Shown piece by piece: positions 25,601-39,077 of a DNA stretch of 64,000 bases. Each line of letters opens with the position of its first letter. Position 1 is the stretch's first letter. This DNA comes from Scylla paramamosain (Eukaryota > Arthropoda > Malacostraca > Decapoda > Portunidae). Location of the stretch: NCBI RefSeq assembly GCF_035594125.1, contig NC_087191.1, forward strand, positions 2,528,501-2,592,500, read 5' to 3'. The notes under the pieces are model-generated. The model searched no databases. It was not told where the DNA came from and saw only the letters and a program-made list of their open reading frames with translations. The translations under genes were made by a program, and so were the position numbers.

Positions 25601-28600
25601 CTGGTAAGGACGTTTAATTTCTCCATATAGGTGGCTTTGCATGCACTTTAGGGTTTGGTACATAACAGTCCGAAAAAAAAATTAAAATTAACTTTTTTTC
25701 ATAATGTTCTTTTTTTCACATAATTTCCCTGAATTTTGCCAGAATTTTTGCATCTTGATACCTGTGAAGATGAAAAACAAAAAAATAAATAAATTACAAT
25801 CTTTTTATTTATTTATTTTCTATAAACAGTGTTATTTATGGGTTTTAGCTAAATGGTACTTAAAGAACTTAAAAAAAACTCGTAATACATGTTTCTCGAA
25901 ATGTCCTTTAATTTCCCAAACATAAGGTTCTTTGCATGTATTTAAGCGTTTTTATAGGTAATATGATCAAAAACACTGAAAATACATGTTTTTGGTAATG
26001 TTATTCTGTTTCTCCATAAAGGGTGTTTTGCATTCGTTTTAGCGTTTTGGTATATAAGGAGCTCAAAAATGCTAAAAAAAAAAAAACACTTAAAAGAAAC
26101 TTTTCTGGTAATGTCATTTTTTTCTCACATGAAGTTACTTTCACATAAAATTTCGGGTTTTGGTAATTAAGAATGTGAAAAACACTCAAAATACACGCAT
26201 TTGGTAAGGTTGTTCTGTTTCTCAATTTAGAGTGTTATTCAGGAGTTTCTGCATTTTGGTATCTAAGAAACTTCTCCATATATATGAGTTTTTGCGTTTT
26301 TTGCCTCGTGATTCTTGAGAATCTATAAGACACTCATTATACACGTTTCTCGTAATGTCCTTTTGTTAACGAGTACAAAGAACTTTCCATCCATTTTCGC
26401 GTTTTTTGTAAGTAAAAAGCTAAAAAAAAAACACTCAAATTATACCTTTTTCGTAATCTTATTCTATTTCTTCATATTGGTTAGTTTGCATCCGTTTTAG
26501 CGTTTTTCTACGTAAAACACGGAAAAGACACGTTTTTAGTAATTTTGTTCTGGATTCCCATATAGATTGACTTGCATGTTATTTACAGTGATGGTTCCTA
26601 AGATGTTGAAAAACACTCTTAAGACCATTTTCTGGCAAAGACGTTTAATTTACCGTTATAGGTGGCTTTGCATGCACTTTACGGGTTTAGTACATTACAG
26701 TCCGAAAAAAAAAGCTAAGATTAACTTTTTTGATAATGTTCTTCTTTCACATAATTTCCTGAATTTTGCCCGAATTTTGGCATATCGGTACCTGTGAAGA
26801 TGAATAAGAAAGAAAAAAAAATATCGTATTTTTTTTATTTATTTATTGTTTTCTCAATAAAGAGTGTTATTTGTGGTTTTTAGCTTTTCGGTAATTAATG
26901 AACTTAAAATCACTCATAATACAAGTTTCTGGTAATCTCCTTTCGTTTCCCAAAAATAGTGTTCTTTGCATGTATTTAAGCGTTTTTATTGGTAACGTGA
27001 TCAAAAACACTCAAAATATATGTTTTTGGTAATGTTATTCTGTTTCACCATAAAGTGTGTTTTGCATGCGTTTTAGTGTTTTGGTATATAAGTAGCTCAA
27101 AAACGCTTAAAGGCAAGTTCTTGGTAAAAATTCGTTTTACTCCAGTGTAATGTGATTGCCCTCCTTTTTAGTACTTTATTGCCTATCACGCTCAAAAACA
27201 CTCAAAAGACACTTTTCTGGTAAAGTCTTTTTTTTTCCACAAATCTATTTTCGCATGCAATTTGGGGTTTTGGTAACTAAGAATGTTAAAAGCACTCAAA
27301 ATACACGCATTTAGTAAGATTGTTCTGTTTCTCAATTACAAGTGTTATACATGAGTTTCAGCATTTTGGTATCTAGGAAACCTCTCCATATACTCGAGAT
27401 TTTGCGTTTTTTGCCTTGTGGTTCTTTTAAACTATAAAACACTCATTATACACTTTTCTTGCAATGTCCTTTTGTTTCCGAATATAGAGTGCTTTGCATC
27501 AATTTTCGCGTTTTTTTGTAGGTAACATGCTCAAAAACACCCAAAATATACCTTTTTAGTAACGTTTCTTTTATTTCTTGATATTGGTTGTTTTGCATCC
27601 GTTTTAGCGTTTTTCTATGTAAAACAATTAGAAAATATGTTTTCAGTAACTTTGTTTTGGATTCCCATATAGAGTGAGTTCCTTATTATTTATCGTTTTG
27701 GTGCCTAACATGCTAAAAAACACTCAAAACACAGATTTCATGTTAGGTCGTTTAATTTCCTAATATTGGAGGCTTTCCATGCACTTTAGGGTTTGGTACA
27801 TAACAGTCGGAAAAAAAAAGAGCTGAAATTAACTTTTTTGATAATATTCTTTTATCACATAATTGCCCTGAATTTCCCCAGAATTTTGGCATCTCGGTAC
27901 CTATTAAGATGAATAACAAAAAAAAAAAAATCATATTTTTTTATTTTTTTATTTTTTTTATTTTCTAAATGAAGAGTGTTATTTGTGGGTTTTAGCTTTT
28001 TGGTACTTAAGGAACTTAAAAAAAAAACACTCATAATACACGTCTCTCGTAATGTCCTTTTGTTTCCTAAACATAATGTTCTTTGGATATACTTAAGCGT
28101 TTTTATAGATAACATGATCAAAAACACTCAAAATACATGTTTTTGGTAATGTTATTCTGTTTTTCCATAAAGTTTGTTTTGCATGCGTTTTAGCGGTTTG
28201 GTATATAAGGGGTTAAAAAAACACTTAAAGGCAAATTCTTCGTAAAAGTTGGTTTTATTCCCATGTAATGTGATCGTTCTGCTTTTTAGTGCTTTGTTGC
28301 ATATCATGCAGAAATCACTCAAAAGACACTTTTCTAATATCATTTTTTATCCCACATGAATCTAGTTTCGCATGTAATTTGGCATTTTCGTAACTAAGAA
28401 TGTGAAAAACACTCAAAATACACAATTTGGTAAGGTAGTTCTGTTTATCGATTAAAAGTGTTATTCATTTTCATATGTTAGAAATTTCTCTATATACACG
28501 AGTTTTTGCGTTTATTGCCTTGTGGTTCTTTTAAAACTATAAAACACTCATTATACACGTTTCTCGTAATGTCCTTTTGTTTAATAAAATATAGAGTGCT

Positions 28601-29416
28601 TTACATCCATTTTTGCATTTTTTTAGGTAACAATCTCAAAAACACTCAAAATATATCTTTTTTGGTAATATTATTCTATTTCTTAGTATAGGATGGTTTG
28701 TATCCGCTTTAGCGTTTTTCTACGAAAAACACTGAAAAGACACGTTTTCAGTAATTTTCTTTTGGATTCACATATTGACTGACTTCCATATTATTTATCG
28801 TTTTGGTTCCTAACATGCTGAAAAACATTGAAAAGACAGGTTTCTGGTAAAGTCGTTTAACTTCCTTATATAGGTGGCTTTGCATGCACTTTAGGGTTTG
28901 GTACATAACAATCCGAAAAAAAAAGCTATAATTAACTTTTATGATAATGTTCTTTTTTCCACATAAATTCCCTAAATTTTGGCATAATTTTCGCATCTTG
29001 GTACCTATGAAGATGAATAAAAAAAAAATGCCATTTTTTTGTTTATTTATTTATTTTTTCTAAAGAGTATTATTTTTGGATTTTAGCTTTTTTGGTACTG
29101 AAGGAACTTAAAAATTACTCATAATACACGTTTCTCGTAATGTTCTTTAGTTTCCCAAACACAAGGTTCTTTGCATGTATTTAAGCGTTTTTTTTTAGAT
29201 GACATGATCGAAAACACTCAAAATACATGTATTTGGTAATGTTCTTCTGTTTCTCCATAAAATGTATTTTGCATGTGTTTTAGCGTTTTGGTATGTAAGG
29301 AGCTCAAAAACATTTAAAGGCCAGTTCTTTGTAAAATTTGTTTTTATTCTCATGTAATGTGATTGCCCTGGCTTTTAGTGCTTTATTGCGTAACACGCTC
29401 AAAAACACTGAAAAGA

Positions 29417-29867
29417 CATGCAAAGCCTCCCATATGAGGAAATTAAAGACCTTACCAGAAATCTGTCTTTTGAGTGTTTTTCAGCATGTTAGGCACCAAA
29501 ACGATAAATAATAAGGAAATCACTCTATGTGGGAATCCAAAAGAAAATTACTGAAAACGTGTCTTCTTTGTGTTTTACGTACAAAAACACTAAAACTGAT
29601 ACAAACCAACCAATATCAAGAAGCAGAAAAACATTACCAAAAATTTATAATTTGAGTGTTTTTGAGCTTGTTACCTACAAAAAAACGCAAAAATGGATAC
29701 AAAGCTCTCTATATTGGGAAACAAAGGGACATTACGAGAAAAATGTATAATCAATCTTTTATAATTTAAAAAACCACAAGGCAAAAAACGAAAAAACTCG
29801 TGTAAATGCTGAAACTCATAAATAACACTCTTAATTGAGAAACAGAGCAACCTTACTAAATGCGTGT
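29417..29867 (-). repeat. Inverted HOR piece 3
   Basis: It has the same junctions as the pieces at 12832 and 18747: CACTGAAAAGACATGCAAAG at entry and AAATGCGTGTCAAAAACACT at exit. The order on the minus strand is E1, i1, A2, B2, C2, D2. Confidence 0.9.
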
Positions 29868-30430
29868 CAAAAACACTAAAAGGCAAGTTCTTCGTAAAAG
29901 TTGGTTTTATTTCTATGTAATGTGATTGCCGTGCTTTATAGTGCTTCATTGCCTAACACGCTCAAAAACACTCAAAGACACACATAAAGCTAGTTTCGCA
30001 TGGAATTTGGGGTTTTGGTAACTAAGAATGTAAAAAATACGCTCAAAATACACGCATTTAGTAAGGTTGTTCTGTTTCTTGATTATGAGTGTTATTCATG
30101 AGTTTCAGTATTTTGGTATCTTAGAAACTTCTCCATACAGTCGAGTTTTTGCGTTTTTTTGCCTTGTGATTCTGGTGAAACTATAAAACAGTCAAAATAC
30201 ACGTTTCTTGTTATGTCCTTTTTTTTACTTATATAGAGTGCTTTGCATCCATTTTCGCATTTCTTTTTATGTAACAAGCTCAAAAACACAAAATATACTT
30301 TTTTGGTAATGTTATTCTATTTCTTCATATTGCTTGGTTTGCATCCGTTTTAGCGTTTTTCTACTTAAATCTTTTAAAAGGCACGTTTCCAGTAATTTTT
30401 TTTTTTTTAGATTTCCATATAGAGTGACTT

Positions 30431-31401
30431 TCATATTATTTATCGTTTTGGTGCCTACCATGCTTTTTGGTGCTTTTTGCTTCCCAATATAGAGTGCTTT
30501 CCATCCATTTTCGCGTTTTTTGTAGGTAAGAATTTCAAAAACACTAAAAATATACCTTTTTGGTAATGTTATTCTATTTCTTCATTTTCGTTAGTTTGCA
30601 TCCGTTTTAGCGTTTTCTACGTAAGACACGGAAAAGACACGTTTTCAGTTATTTTCTTTTAAATTCCCATATAGATTGACTTCCTTGGGTTTTTTCGTGT
30701 TGGTTCCTAACATGCTGAAAAACACTCATAAGACAGTTTTCTGACAAAGGCGTTTAATTTCCCCATATAGGTGGCTTTGCATGCATTTTAGGGGTTTGGT
30801 ACATAACAGTCCGAAAAAAAGCTAAATTTAACTTTTTTGAAAATTTTCTTATTTCATATAAATTCCTGAACTTTGCCTGTGAAGATGAATAAGAATGAAA
30901 AAAAAATCGTATTTTTTCATATTATTTATCGTTTTGGTGCCTACCATGCTTTTTGGTGCTTTTTGCTTCCCAATATAGAGTGCTTTCCATCCATTTTCGC
31001 ATTTTTTGTATGTAAGAATATGAAAAACACTAAAAATATACATTTTTGGTAATGTTATTCTATTTCTTCATTTTGGTTAGTTTGCATCCGTTTTAGCGTT
31101 TTCTACGTAAGACACCGAAAAGAGACGTTTTCAGTAATTTTGTTTTAAATTCCCATATAGATTGAGTTCCTTGGGTTTTATCGTGTTGGTTCCTAACATG
31201 CTGAAAAACATTCATAAGACAGTTTTCTGGCAAAGACGTTTAATTTCCCCATATAGGTGGCTTTGCATGCAATTTAGGGGTTTGGTACATAGTCCAAAAA
31301 AAAAGCTAAATTTAACTTTTTTGATAATGTTCTTATTTCATATAAATTCCTGAACGTTACCTGTGAAGATGAATAAGAATGAAAAAAAAAATCGTATTTT
31401 T
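30431..31401 (+). repeat. 486-bp tandem duplication spanning the C2-to-A2 join
   Basis: The stretch starting TCATATTATTTATCGTTTTG, through the C2-to-A2 join, A2, B2, C2, D2 and half of E2, occurs at 30431-30916 and 30917-31401. The copies are very similar. It produces the short anchor gap 30878 to 31355. No such second copy exists at the corresponding sites in the blocks at 19.9 or 59.2 kb. Confidence 0.85.
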
Positions 31402-34400
31402 TCATTTATTTATTTATTTTTTCTCAATAAAGAGTGTAATTTGTGGCTTTTAGCTTTTTCGTACTTAATGAACTTAAAACACTCATAATACACGTTTCTC
31501 GTAATTTCCTTTAATTTCCCAAAAATACGGTTCTTTGCATGTATTTAAGCGTTTTTATTGGTAACATGATCAAAAACACTCAAAATACATGTTTTTGGTA
31601 ATGTTATTCTGTTTCACTATAAAGTGTATTTTGCATGCATTTTAGTGTTTTGGTATATAAGGAGCTCAAATACACTTAAACGAGAGTTCTTGTTAAAAAT
31701 TGGTTTTATTCCATTGTAATGTGATTGCCCTGCTTTTTAGTGCTTTATTGCCTAACACGCTAAAAAACACTCAAAAGACATTTTTCTGGTAACGTCATTT
31801 TTGTCCCACATAAAGCTGGTTTCGCATGCAATTTGGGGTTTTGGTAACTAAGGATGTGAAAAGCAATCAAAATACACGCCTTTAGTAAGATTGTTCTGTT
31901 TCTCAATTAAGAGTGTTGTTCCAGAGTTTCAGCATTTTGGAATGTAAGACACTTCAATATAAAAACGAATTTTTGCGTTTTTTGCCTTGTAGTTCTTGTG
32001 AAACTATAAAACACTCATTATACACGTTTCTCGTAATGTCCTTTTGCTTCCCAATATGCTTTCCATCCATTTTTGCGTTTTTTGTAGGTAACAATTTCAA
32101 AAACACTTAAAATATACATTTTTGGTAATGCTATTTTATTTCTTCATATTGGTTGGTTTACATCCGTTTTAGCGTTTTTCTACATAAAACACCGAAAAGA
32201 CACGTTATTAGTAATTTTGTTTTTCATTCTAATATAGATTGACTTCCATGTTATTTATCGTGTTGGTTCCTAACATACTGAAAAACACGCGTAAGGCCGT
32301 TTTTTGGCAAAGACGTTTAATTTCCCCATATAGGTGGCTTTGCATGCACTTTAGAGGTTTGGTACATAACAGTCCGAAAAAAAAAAAGCTAAATTTAACT
32401 TTTTTGATAATATTTTTATTTCACATAATTTCCTGAATTTTGCCCGAATTTTGGCATTTCGGTACCTGTGAAGATGAATAACAAAGAACAAAAAATATTG
32501 TATTTTTTTTATTTATTTATTGTTTCTCAATAAACAGTGTTATTTCTGGCTTTTAGCTTTTTGGTAATTAATGAACTTAAAAACACTCATAATACACGTT
32601 TCTCGTAATGTCCTTTCGTTTTCCAAAAATAGTGTTTTGCATGCGTTTTAGTGTTTTGGTATATAAGGAGCTCAAAATCACTTATAGGCAAGTTCTTGGT
32701 AAAAATTCGTTTTTCTCCAATGTAATGTGATTGCCGTCCTTTTTAGTGCTTTATTTTCTATCACGCTCAAAAACACTCATAAGACACTTTTCTGGTAAAG
32801 TCTTTTTTTTCCCACAAATCTATTTTCGCATGCAATTTGGGGTTTTGCTAACTAAGAATGTGAAAAGCACTCAAAATACATGCATTTAATAAGTTTGTTC
32901 TGTTTCTCAATTAGGAGTGTTATACATGAGTTTTAGCATTTTTGTAGTTAGGAAACCTCTCCATATCCACAAGTTTTTGCGTTTTTCGCCTTGTGGTTCT
33001 TTTGAACTATAAAACACTCATTATACACTTTTCTTGCAATGTCCTTTTGTTTCCCAATATAGAGTGCTTTGCATCAATTTTCGCGTTTTTTGTAGGTAAC
33101 AAGCTCAAAAACACTCAAAATATCCCTTTTTAGTAATGTTTTTCTATTTCTTGATATTGGTTGCTTTGCATCCGTTTTAGCGTTTTTCTACGTAAAACAC
33201 TGAGAAGACACGTTTTCAGCAACTTTTTTTTGGATTCCCATATAGAGTGAGTTCCTTATTATTTATCGTTTTGCTGCCTAACATGCTAAAAAACACTCAA
33301 AACACATATTTCAGGTAAGATCGCTTAATTTGCTCATATAGGAGTCTTTGCATGCACTTTAAGGTTTGGTACATAACAGTCCGAAAAAAAAAAACTTGAA
33401 ATTAACTTTTTTGATAATATTCTTTTATCATATGATTGCCCTGAATTTTCCAGGAATTTTGGCATCTCGGTACCTATGAATATGAATAACAAAAAAAAAA
33501 AAATCCCATATATTTTTTTTTTCTAAATAAAGAGTGTTATTTGTGGGTTTTAGCTTTTTGGTACTTAAGGAACTTAAAAAACACTCATAATACACGTTTC
33601 TCGTAATGTCCTTTTGTTTCCCAAATATAATGTTCTTTGCATGTATTTAAGCGTTTTTATAGATAACATGATCAAAAACACTCAAAATACATGTTTTTGG
33701 TAATGTTCTTCTGTTTATCCATAAAGTTTGTTTTGTATGCGTTTTAGCGGTTTGGTATATAAGGAGCTCAAAAACACTTAAACGCAAGTTTTTGGTATAA
33801 ATTGGTGTTATTCCAATGTAATATGATTGGCCTGCTTTTTAGTGGTTTATTGCCTATCACGCTCAAAAAATATTAAAAGATACTTTTCTGATAATGTCAT
33901 TTTTTCCTCACATAAAGGTGGTTTAGCATGGAATTTGGGGTTTTGGTAACTAAGAATGTGAAAAGCACTCAAAACACACGCATTTAGTAAGATTGTTCTG
34001 TTTCTCATTTAAGAGTGTTATTCATGAGTTTCAGCATTTTGGTATCTAGGAACCTTCTCCATATACACGAATTTTTTGTGTTTTTTGACTTTTGGTTCTT
34101 TTGAACTATAAAAAAAACTCATTATACACTTTTCTTGCAAAGTCCTTTTTGTTTTCTAATATAGAGTGCTTTGCATCAATTTTCGCGTTTTTTATAGGTA
34201 ACAAGCTCAAAAACACTCAAAATATACCTTTTTGGTTATGTTTTTCTATTTCTTGATATTGGTAGGTTTGCATCCGTTTTAGCGTTTTTCTACGTAAAAC
34301 AAAGAAAAAACACGTTTTCAGCAATTTTGTTTTGGATTCTAATATAGAGTGAGTTTCTTATTATTAATCATTTTGGTGCCTAACATGCTGAAAAACACTC

Positions 34401-34439
34401 AAAAAACAGATTTCTGGTAAGGTCGTTTAATTTCCTCAT

Positions 34440-34464
34440 AAACTGCATCCAAAGGATGCAGTTT
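34440..34464. repeat. Perfect 11-bp-arm palindrome, AAA loop
   Basis: AAACTGCATCC (34440-34450) is followed by AAA and GGATGCAGTTT (34454-34464). The paralogue at about 23,527 reads CATATAGGAGTCTTTGGATGCAGTTT with no left arm, so the left arm here replaced TATAGGAGTC-type sequence by a reversed copy of the right arm. Confidence 0.95.
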
Positions 34465-37400
34465 AGGGTTTGGTACTTAACAGTCCGAAAAAAAAGCTAA
34501 AATTTACTTTTTTGAAAATTTTTGTTTTATCATATAATAGCCCTGAATTTTCCCAGAACTTTGGCATCTCGGTACCTATGAAGATTAATAACAAAAAAAA
34601 AATCCTTTTTTTTATTTTCTTACTTTTTTTCTAAATAAAGAGTGTTATTTGTGGGTTTTAGCTTTTTGGTACTTAAGGAACTTAAAAACACTTATAATAC
34701 ACGTTTCTCGTAATGTCCTTTCGTTTCGCAAACATAAGGTTTTTTGCATGTATTTAAGCGTTTTTATAGATATCATGATCAAAAACACTTAAAATATATG
34801 TTTTTGGTAATTTTCTTATGTTTTTCAATAAAAAGGTGTTTTACATGCGTTTTAGCGTTTTGGTATGTAATGAGTTCAAAAACACTTAAAGGCAAGTTCT
34901 TGGTAAAAAATATTTTTATTCCCATATAATGTGATTCCCCTGCTTTTTAGTGCTTTATTGCCTAACACGCTCAAAAACACTCAAAAGACACTTTTCTGGT
35001 AATATCATTTTTTTCCCACATAAAACTAGTTTTGCATGGAATTTGGGGTTTTGGTAACTAAGAATGTGAAAAAAACTCAAAACACAGGCATTTAGTAAGG
35101 TTGTTCTATTTATTCATGAGTTTCAGCATTTTGGTATGTAAGAAACTTTTCTAATACACACATTTGGTAAGGTATTTCTGTTTCAAAATTAAAAGTGTTA
35201 TTCATGAGTTTCAGCTTTTTGGTATGTAAGAAACTTCTTTATGTACACGAGTTTTTCAATATTTTACCTTGTGGTTCTTGTCAAACTATAAAACACTCAT
35301 ACACGTTTCTCGTAATGTCCTCTTCTTTGCCATTATAAAGTGCTTTCTATCCATTTTTGCATTTTTTGTAGGTAACAAGCTCAAAAACACATCAAAATAT
35401 ATCTTTTTGGTAATGTTATTCTATTTCTTCATATTAGTTGGTTTGCATCCATTTTAGCGTTTTTCTACGTAAATCACTGAAAAGACACGTTTTAAGTAAT
35501 ATTGTTGAAATTGCTGAAAAACACTCAAAAGACAGGTTTCTGGTAAAGTCGTGTAATTTCCCCATATAGGTGGATCTGCATGCACTTTAGAGTTTGTACA
35601 TAACTCCAAAAAAAAGCTAAAATTATTTTTTTTATAATGATCTTTTTTTTACAAAATTTCCATGAATTTTGCCAGAATTTTGGCATCTCGGTACATATGA
35701 AGATGAATAACAAAAAAAATTTCTCTCTATAAAGAGTTATTTGTGGGTTTTAGCTTTTTGGTACTTAAGGAACTTAAAAACACTCATAATACACGATTTT
35801 CGTAATGTCCTTTCATTTTCCAAACATAGGGTTCTTTGCATGTATTTAGGCGTTTTTATAGGTTACATGATCAAAAACACTCAAAATACATGTTTCTGGA
35901 AATGTTATTCTGTTTCTCCATAAAGGGTGTTTCGCATGCGTTTTAGCGTTTTGGTATGTAAGCTCAAAAACACGTAAAGGCAGGTTCTTGGTAAAAGTTG
36001 GTTTTATTCCCATATAATGTGATTGCCCTCCTTTTTAGTGCTTTAGTGCCTATCACGTTCAAAAACACTCAAAAGACACTTTTCTGGTAATGTTTTTTTT
36101 TTCCCACATAAAGCTAGTTTCGCATGATATTTTTGGTTTCGGTTACTAAGAATGTGAAAAGCACTCAAAATACATGCATTTGGTATGGTTGTTCTATATT
36201 CTTAATTAAGAGTGTTATATCTGAGTTTCAGCATTTTGGTATCTAAGAAACTTCTCCATATACTCCGAGTTTTTCCGATTTTTGCCTTGTGGCTGTTGTG
36301 AAACTATAAAACACTCATTATACACGTTTCTCGTAATGTCCTTTTGTATCCCAATATAGAGTGCTTTCCATCCATTTTCGCGTTTTTTGAAGGTAAGCTC
36401 AAAAACACTCAAAATATACCTTTTTGGTAATGTTATTCTATTCTTCCATATTCGTTGGTTTGCATTCGATTTAGCGTTTTTCTACGTAAAACACTGAAAA
36501 GACACTTTTTCAGTAATTTTGTGATGGATTCCCACATTGAGTGACTTCCATATTATTTATCGTTTTGGTGCCTAACATGCTGAAAAAAAAAAAAAACACA
36601 AAAGACAGGTTTCTGGTAAGGACGTTTAATTTCTCCATATAGGTGGCTTTGCATGCACTTTAGGGTTTGGTACATAACAGTCCGAAAAAAAAGCTAAAAT
36701 TAACTTTTTTCCATAATGTTCTTTTTTTCACATAATTCCCCTGAATTTTGCCAGAATTTTGGCATCTTGGTACTTATGAAGATGAAAAACAAAAAATAAA
36801 TAAATTCCTATCTTTTTATTTATTTTTTTTCTATAAACAGTGTTATTTATTGGTTTTAGCTAAATGGTACTTAAAGAACATAAAAACACTCGTAATACAT
36901 GTTTCTCGAAATGTCCTTTAATTTCCCAAACATAAGGTTCTTTGCATGTATTTAAGCGCTTTTATAGGTAACATGATCAAAAACACTGAAAATACATGTT
37001 TTTCGTAATGTTATTCTGTTTCTCCATAGAGGGTGTTTTGCATTCATTTTAGCGTTTTGGTATATAAGGAGCTCAAAAACACTTAAAGGCAAGTTCTTAG
37101 TAAAAGTTAGTTTTATTCCCGTGTAATGTGATTGCCCTGCTTTTTAGTGCTTTATTGCCTATCATGCTAAAAAAAAAAAAAAAAACACTGAAAAGACACT
37201 TTTCTGGTAATGTCATTTTTTTCCCACATAAAGCTACTTTCACATAAAATTTGGGGTTTCGGTAACTAAGAATGTGAAAAACACTGAAAATACACGCATT
37301 TGGTAAGGTTGTTCTGTTTCTCAATTTAGAATGTTATTCAGGAGTTTCTGCATTTTGGTATCTAAAAAACTTCTCCATATATATGAGTTTTTGCGTTTTT

Positions 37401-39077
37401 TGCCTTGTGATTCTTGAGAATCTATAAAACACTCATTATACACGTTTCTTGTAATGTCCTTATGTTAACCAGTAGAGAGAGCTTTGCATCCATTTTCGCG
37501 TTTTTTGTAAGTAAAAAGCTAAAAAAACACTCAAATTATACCTTTTTGGTTATCTTATTCTATTTCTTCATATTGGTTAGTTTGCATCCGTTTTAGCGTT
37601 TTTTCTACGTAAAAGACACGTTTAAAGTAATTTTAGTTTTGGATTCCCACACAGAATGACTTCAATATTATTTTTTGTTTTGGTGACTTACATGCTCAAA
37701 ACACTAGAAACACAGGTTTCTCGAAATGTCGTTTAATTTCCTTCATGGTTTGGTACATAACAGTCCGAAAAAAAAGCTGAAATTAACTTTTTTGATAATG
37801 TTTTTTTTTACACATAATTTCCCTGAATTTTGCTTGAATTTTGGCATCTCAGTAACTATGAAGAAGAATAACAAAAAAAAAATCCTATTTTTTAATTTTT
37901 TCTTTATTTTTTCTCTATAAAGAGGTTTTAGCTTTTTGGTACTTATGGAACTTAAAAACACGCATAATACACGTTTCTCGTAATGTCATTTTGTTTCCCA
38001 GACATAGGGTATAGGGCATGTATTTAAGCCTTTTTAGAGGTAACATGATCAAAAACACTCAAAATACATATTTTTTGGTAATATTAATCTGTTTCTCAAT
38101 AAAGGGTGTTCTGCATGTGTTTTAGCGTTTTGGTATATAAGGAATTATAAAACACTTAAAGGCAAGTTCTTGGTAAAAGTTGGTTTTATTCCCATGTAAT
38201 GTGATTGCCCTCATTTTTAGTGCTTTATTGCCTCTCTCAAAAACAATCAAAAGACACTTTTCTGGTAATGTCATTTTTTTCCCACATAAAGGTAGTTTCG
38301 CATGCAATTTGGGGTTCTAGTAACTAAGAATGTGAAAAACACTCAAAATACACGCATTTAGTAATGTTATTTTGTTTCTTAATTAAGAGTGTTATTCTGG
38401 AGTTTCAGCATTTTGGTACCTAAGAAACTTCTCCATATAATATAGACTAGTTTTTGCGTGTATTGCTTCGTGGTTCTTGTGAACCTATAAAATACTCATT
38501 ATACACGTTTCTCGTAATGTCTTTTTATTTCCCAATATAGAGTGCTTCGCATCCATTTTCGCGTTTTTTTTTTTTTTGTTGGTTACAACCTCAAAAATAT
38601 TTAAAATATACCTTTTTGGTAATGTTATTCTATTTCTTCATATTGGTCTGTTTTAGCGTTTATTACGTAAAACACTGAAAAGACACGTTTTCATTAATTT
38701 TGTTTTGGATTCCCATATAGAGTGACTTCCATATTATTTATCGTTTGAGTGCTGAAAAACACTCAAAAGACAGTTTTCTTTTAAAGTCGTTTAATTTCCC
38801 CATATAGATGGCTTTGCATGCATTTTAGGGTTTGGTACATAACAGTCCGAAAAAATAGCTAAAATCAACTTTTTCGATAATGTTCTTTTATCCACATAAT
38901 TTCCCTGAATTTTAACAGAATTTTGGCATCTCGGTACCTATGAAGATGAATAACAAAAAAAAAAAAAAAGAATTATTATTTTCTTTTATTTAATTTTTTT
39001 ATTTTTATTTTTATTTTTTTGTTTCTTCATAAAGAGTGTCATTTGTGGGTTTTAGCTTTTTGGTATTTAAGTAACTT

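Larger units (their letters stand above)
15838..26528 (+). repeat. Block beta, first copy of tandem 11-kb super-repeat
   Basis: Anchors at 16103, 17203, 18324, 20347, 21454, 22546, 23659, 24679 and 25756 pair with 26786, 27895, 28999, 31355 (after the extra 486-bp copy), 32460, 33468, 34570, 35689 and 36768. The offset grows from 10,683 to about 11,096 through internal indels. Unit-specific features recur in order: CGGTACCTGTGAAG E2, an AAAGAGCTGAAATT E2, the inverted piece, the C2-to-A2 join, TATGAATATG E2, truncated C2, and the AGAATCTATAA i1 near 26,315. Confidence 0.8.
26529..37615 (+). repeat. Block gamma, second copy of tandem 11-kb super-repeat
   Basis: Sequence just after 26,529 matches that after 15,838, while sequence just before 26,529 matches that just before 37,615 (GTTAGTTTGCATCCG at about 26,482 and 37,577). 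This is what a head-to-tail duplication of an 11-kb unit predicts. By eye the copies differ at a few positions per hundred bases plus indels. Confidence 0.8.
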
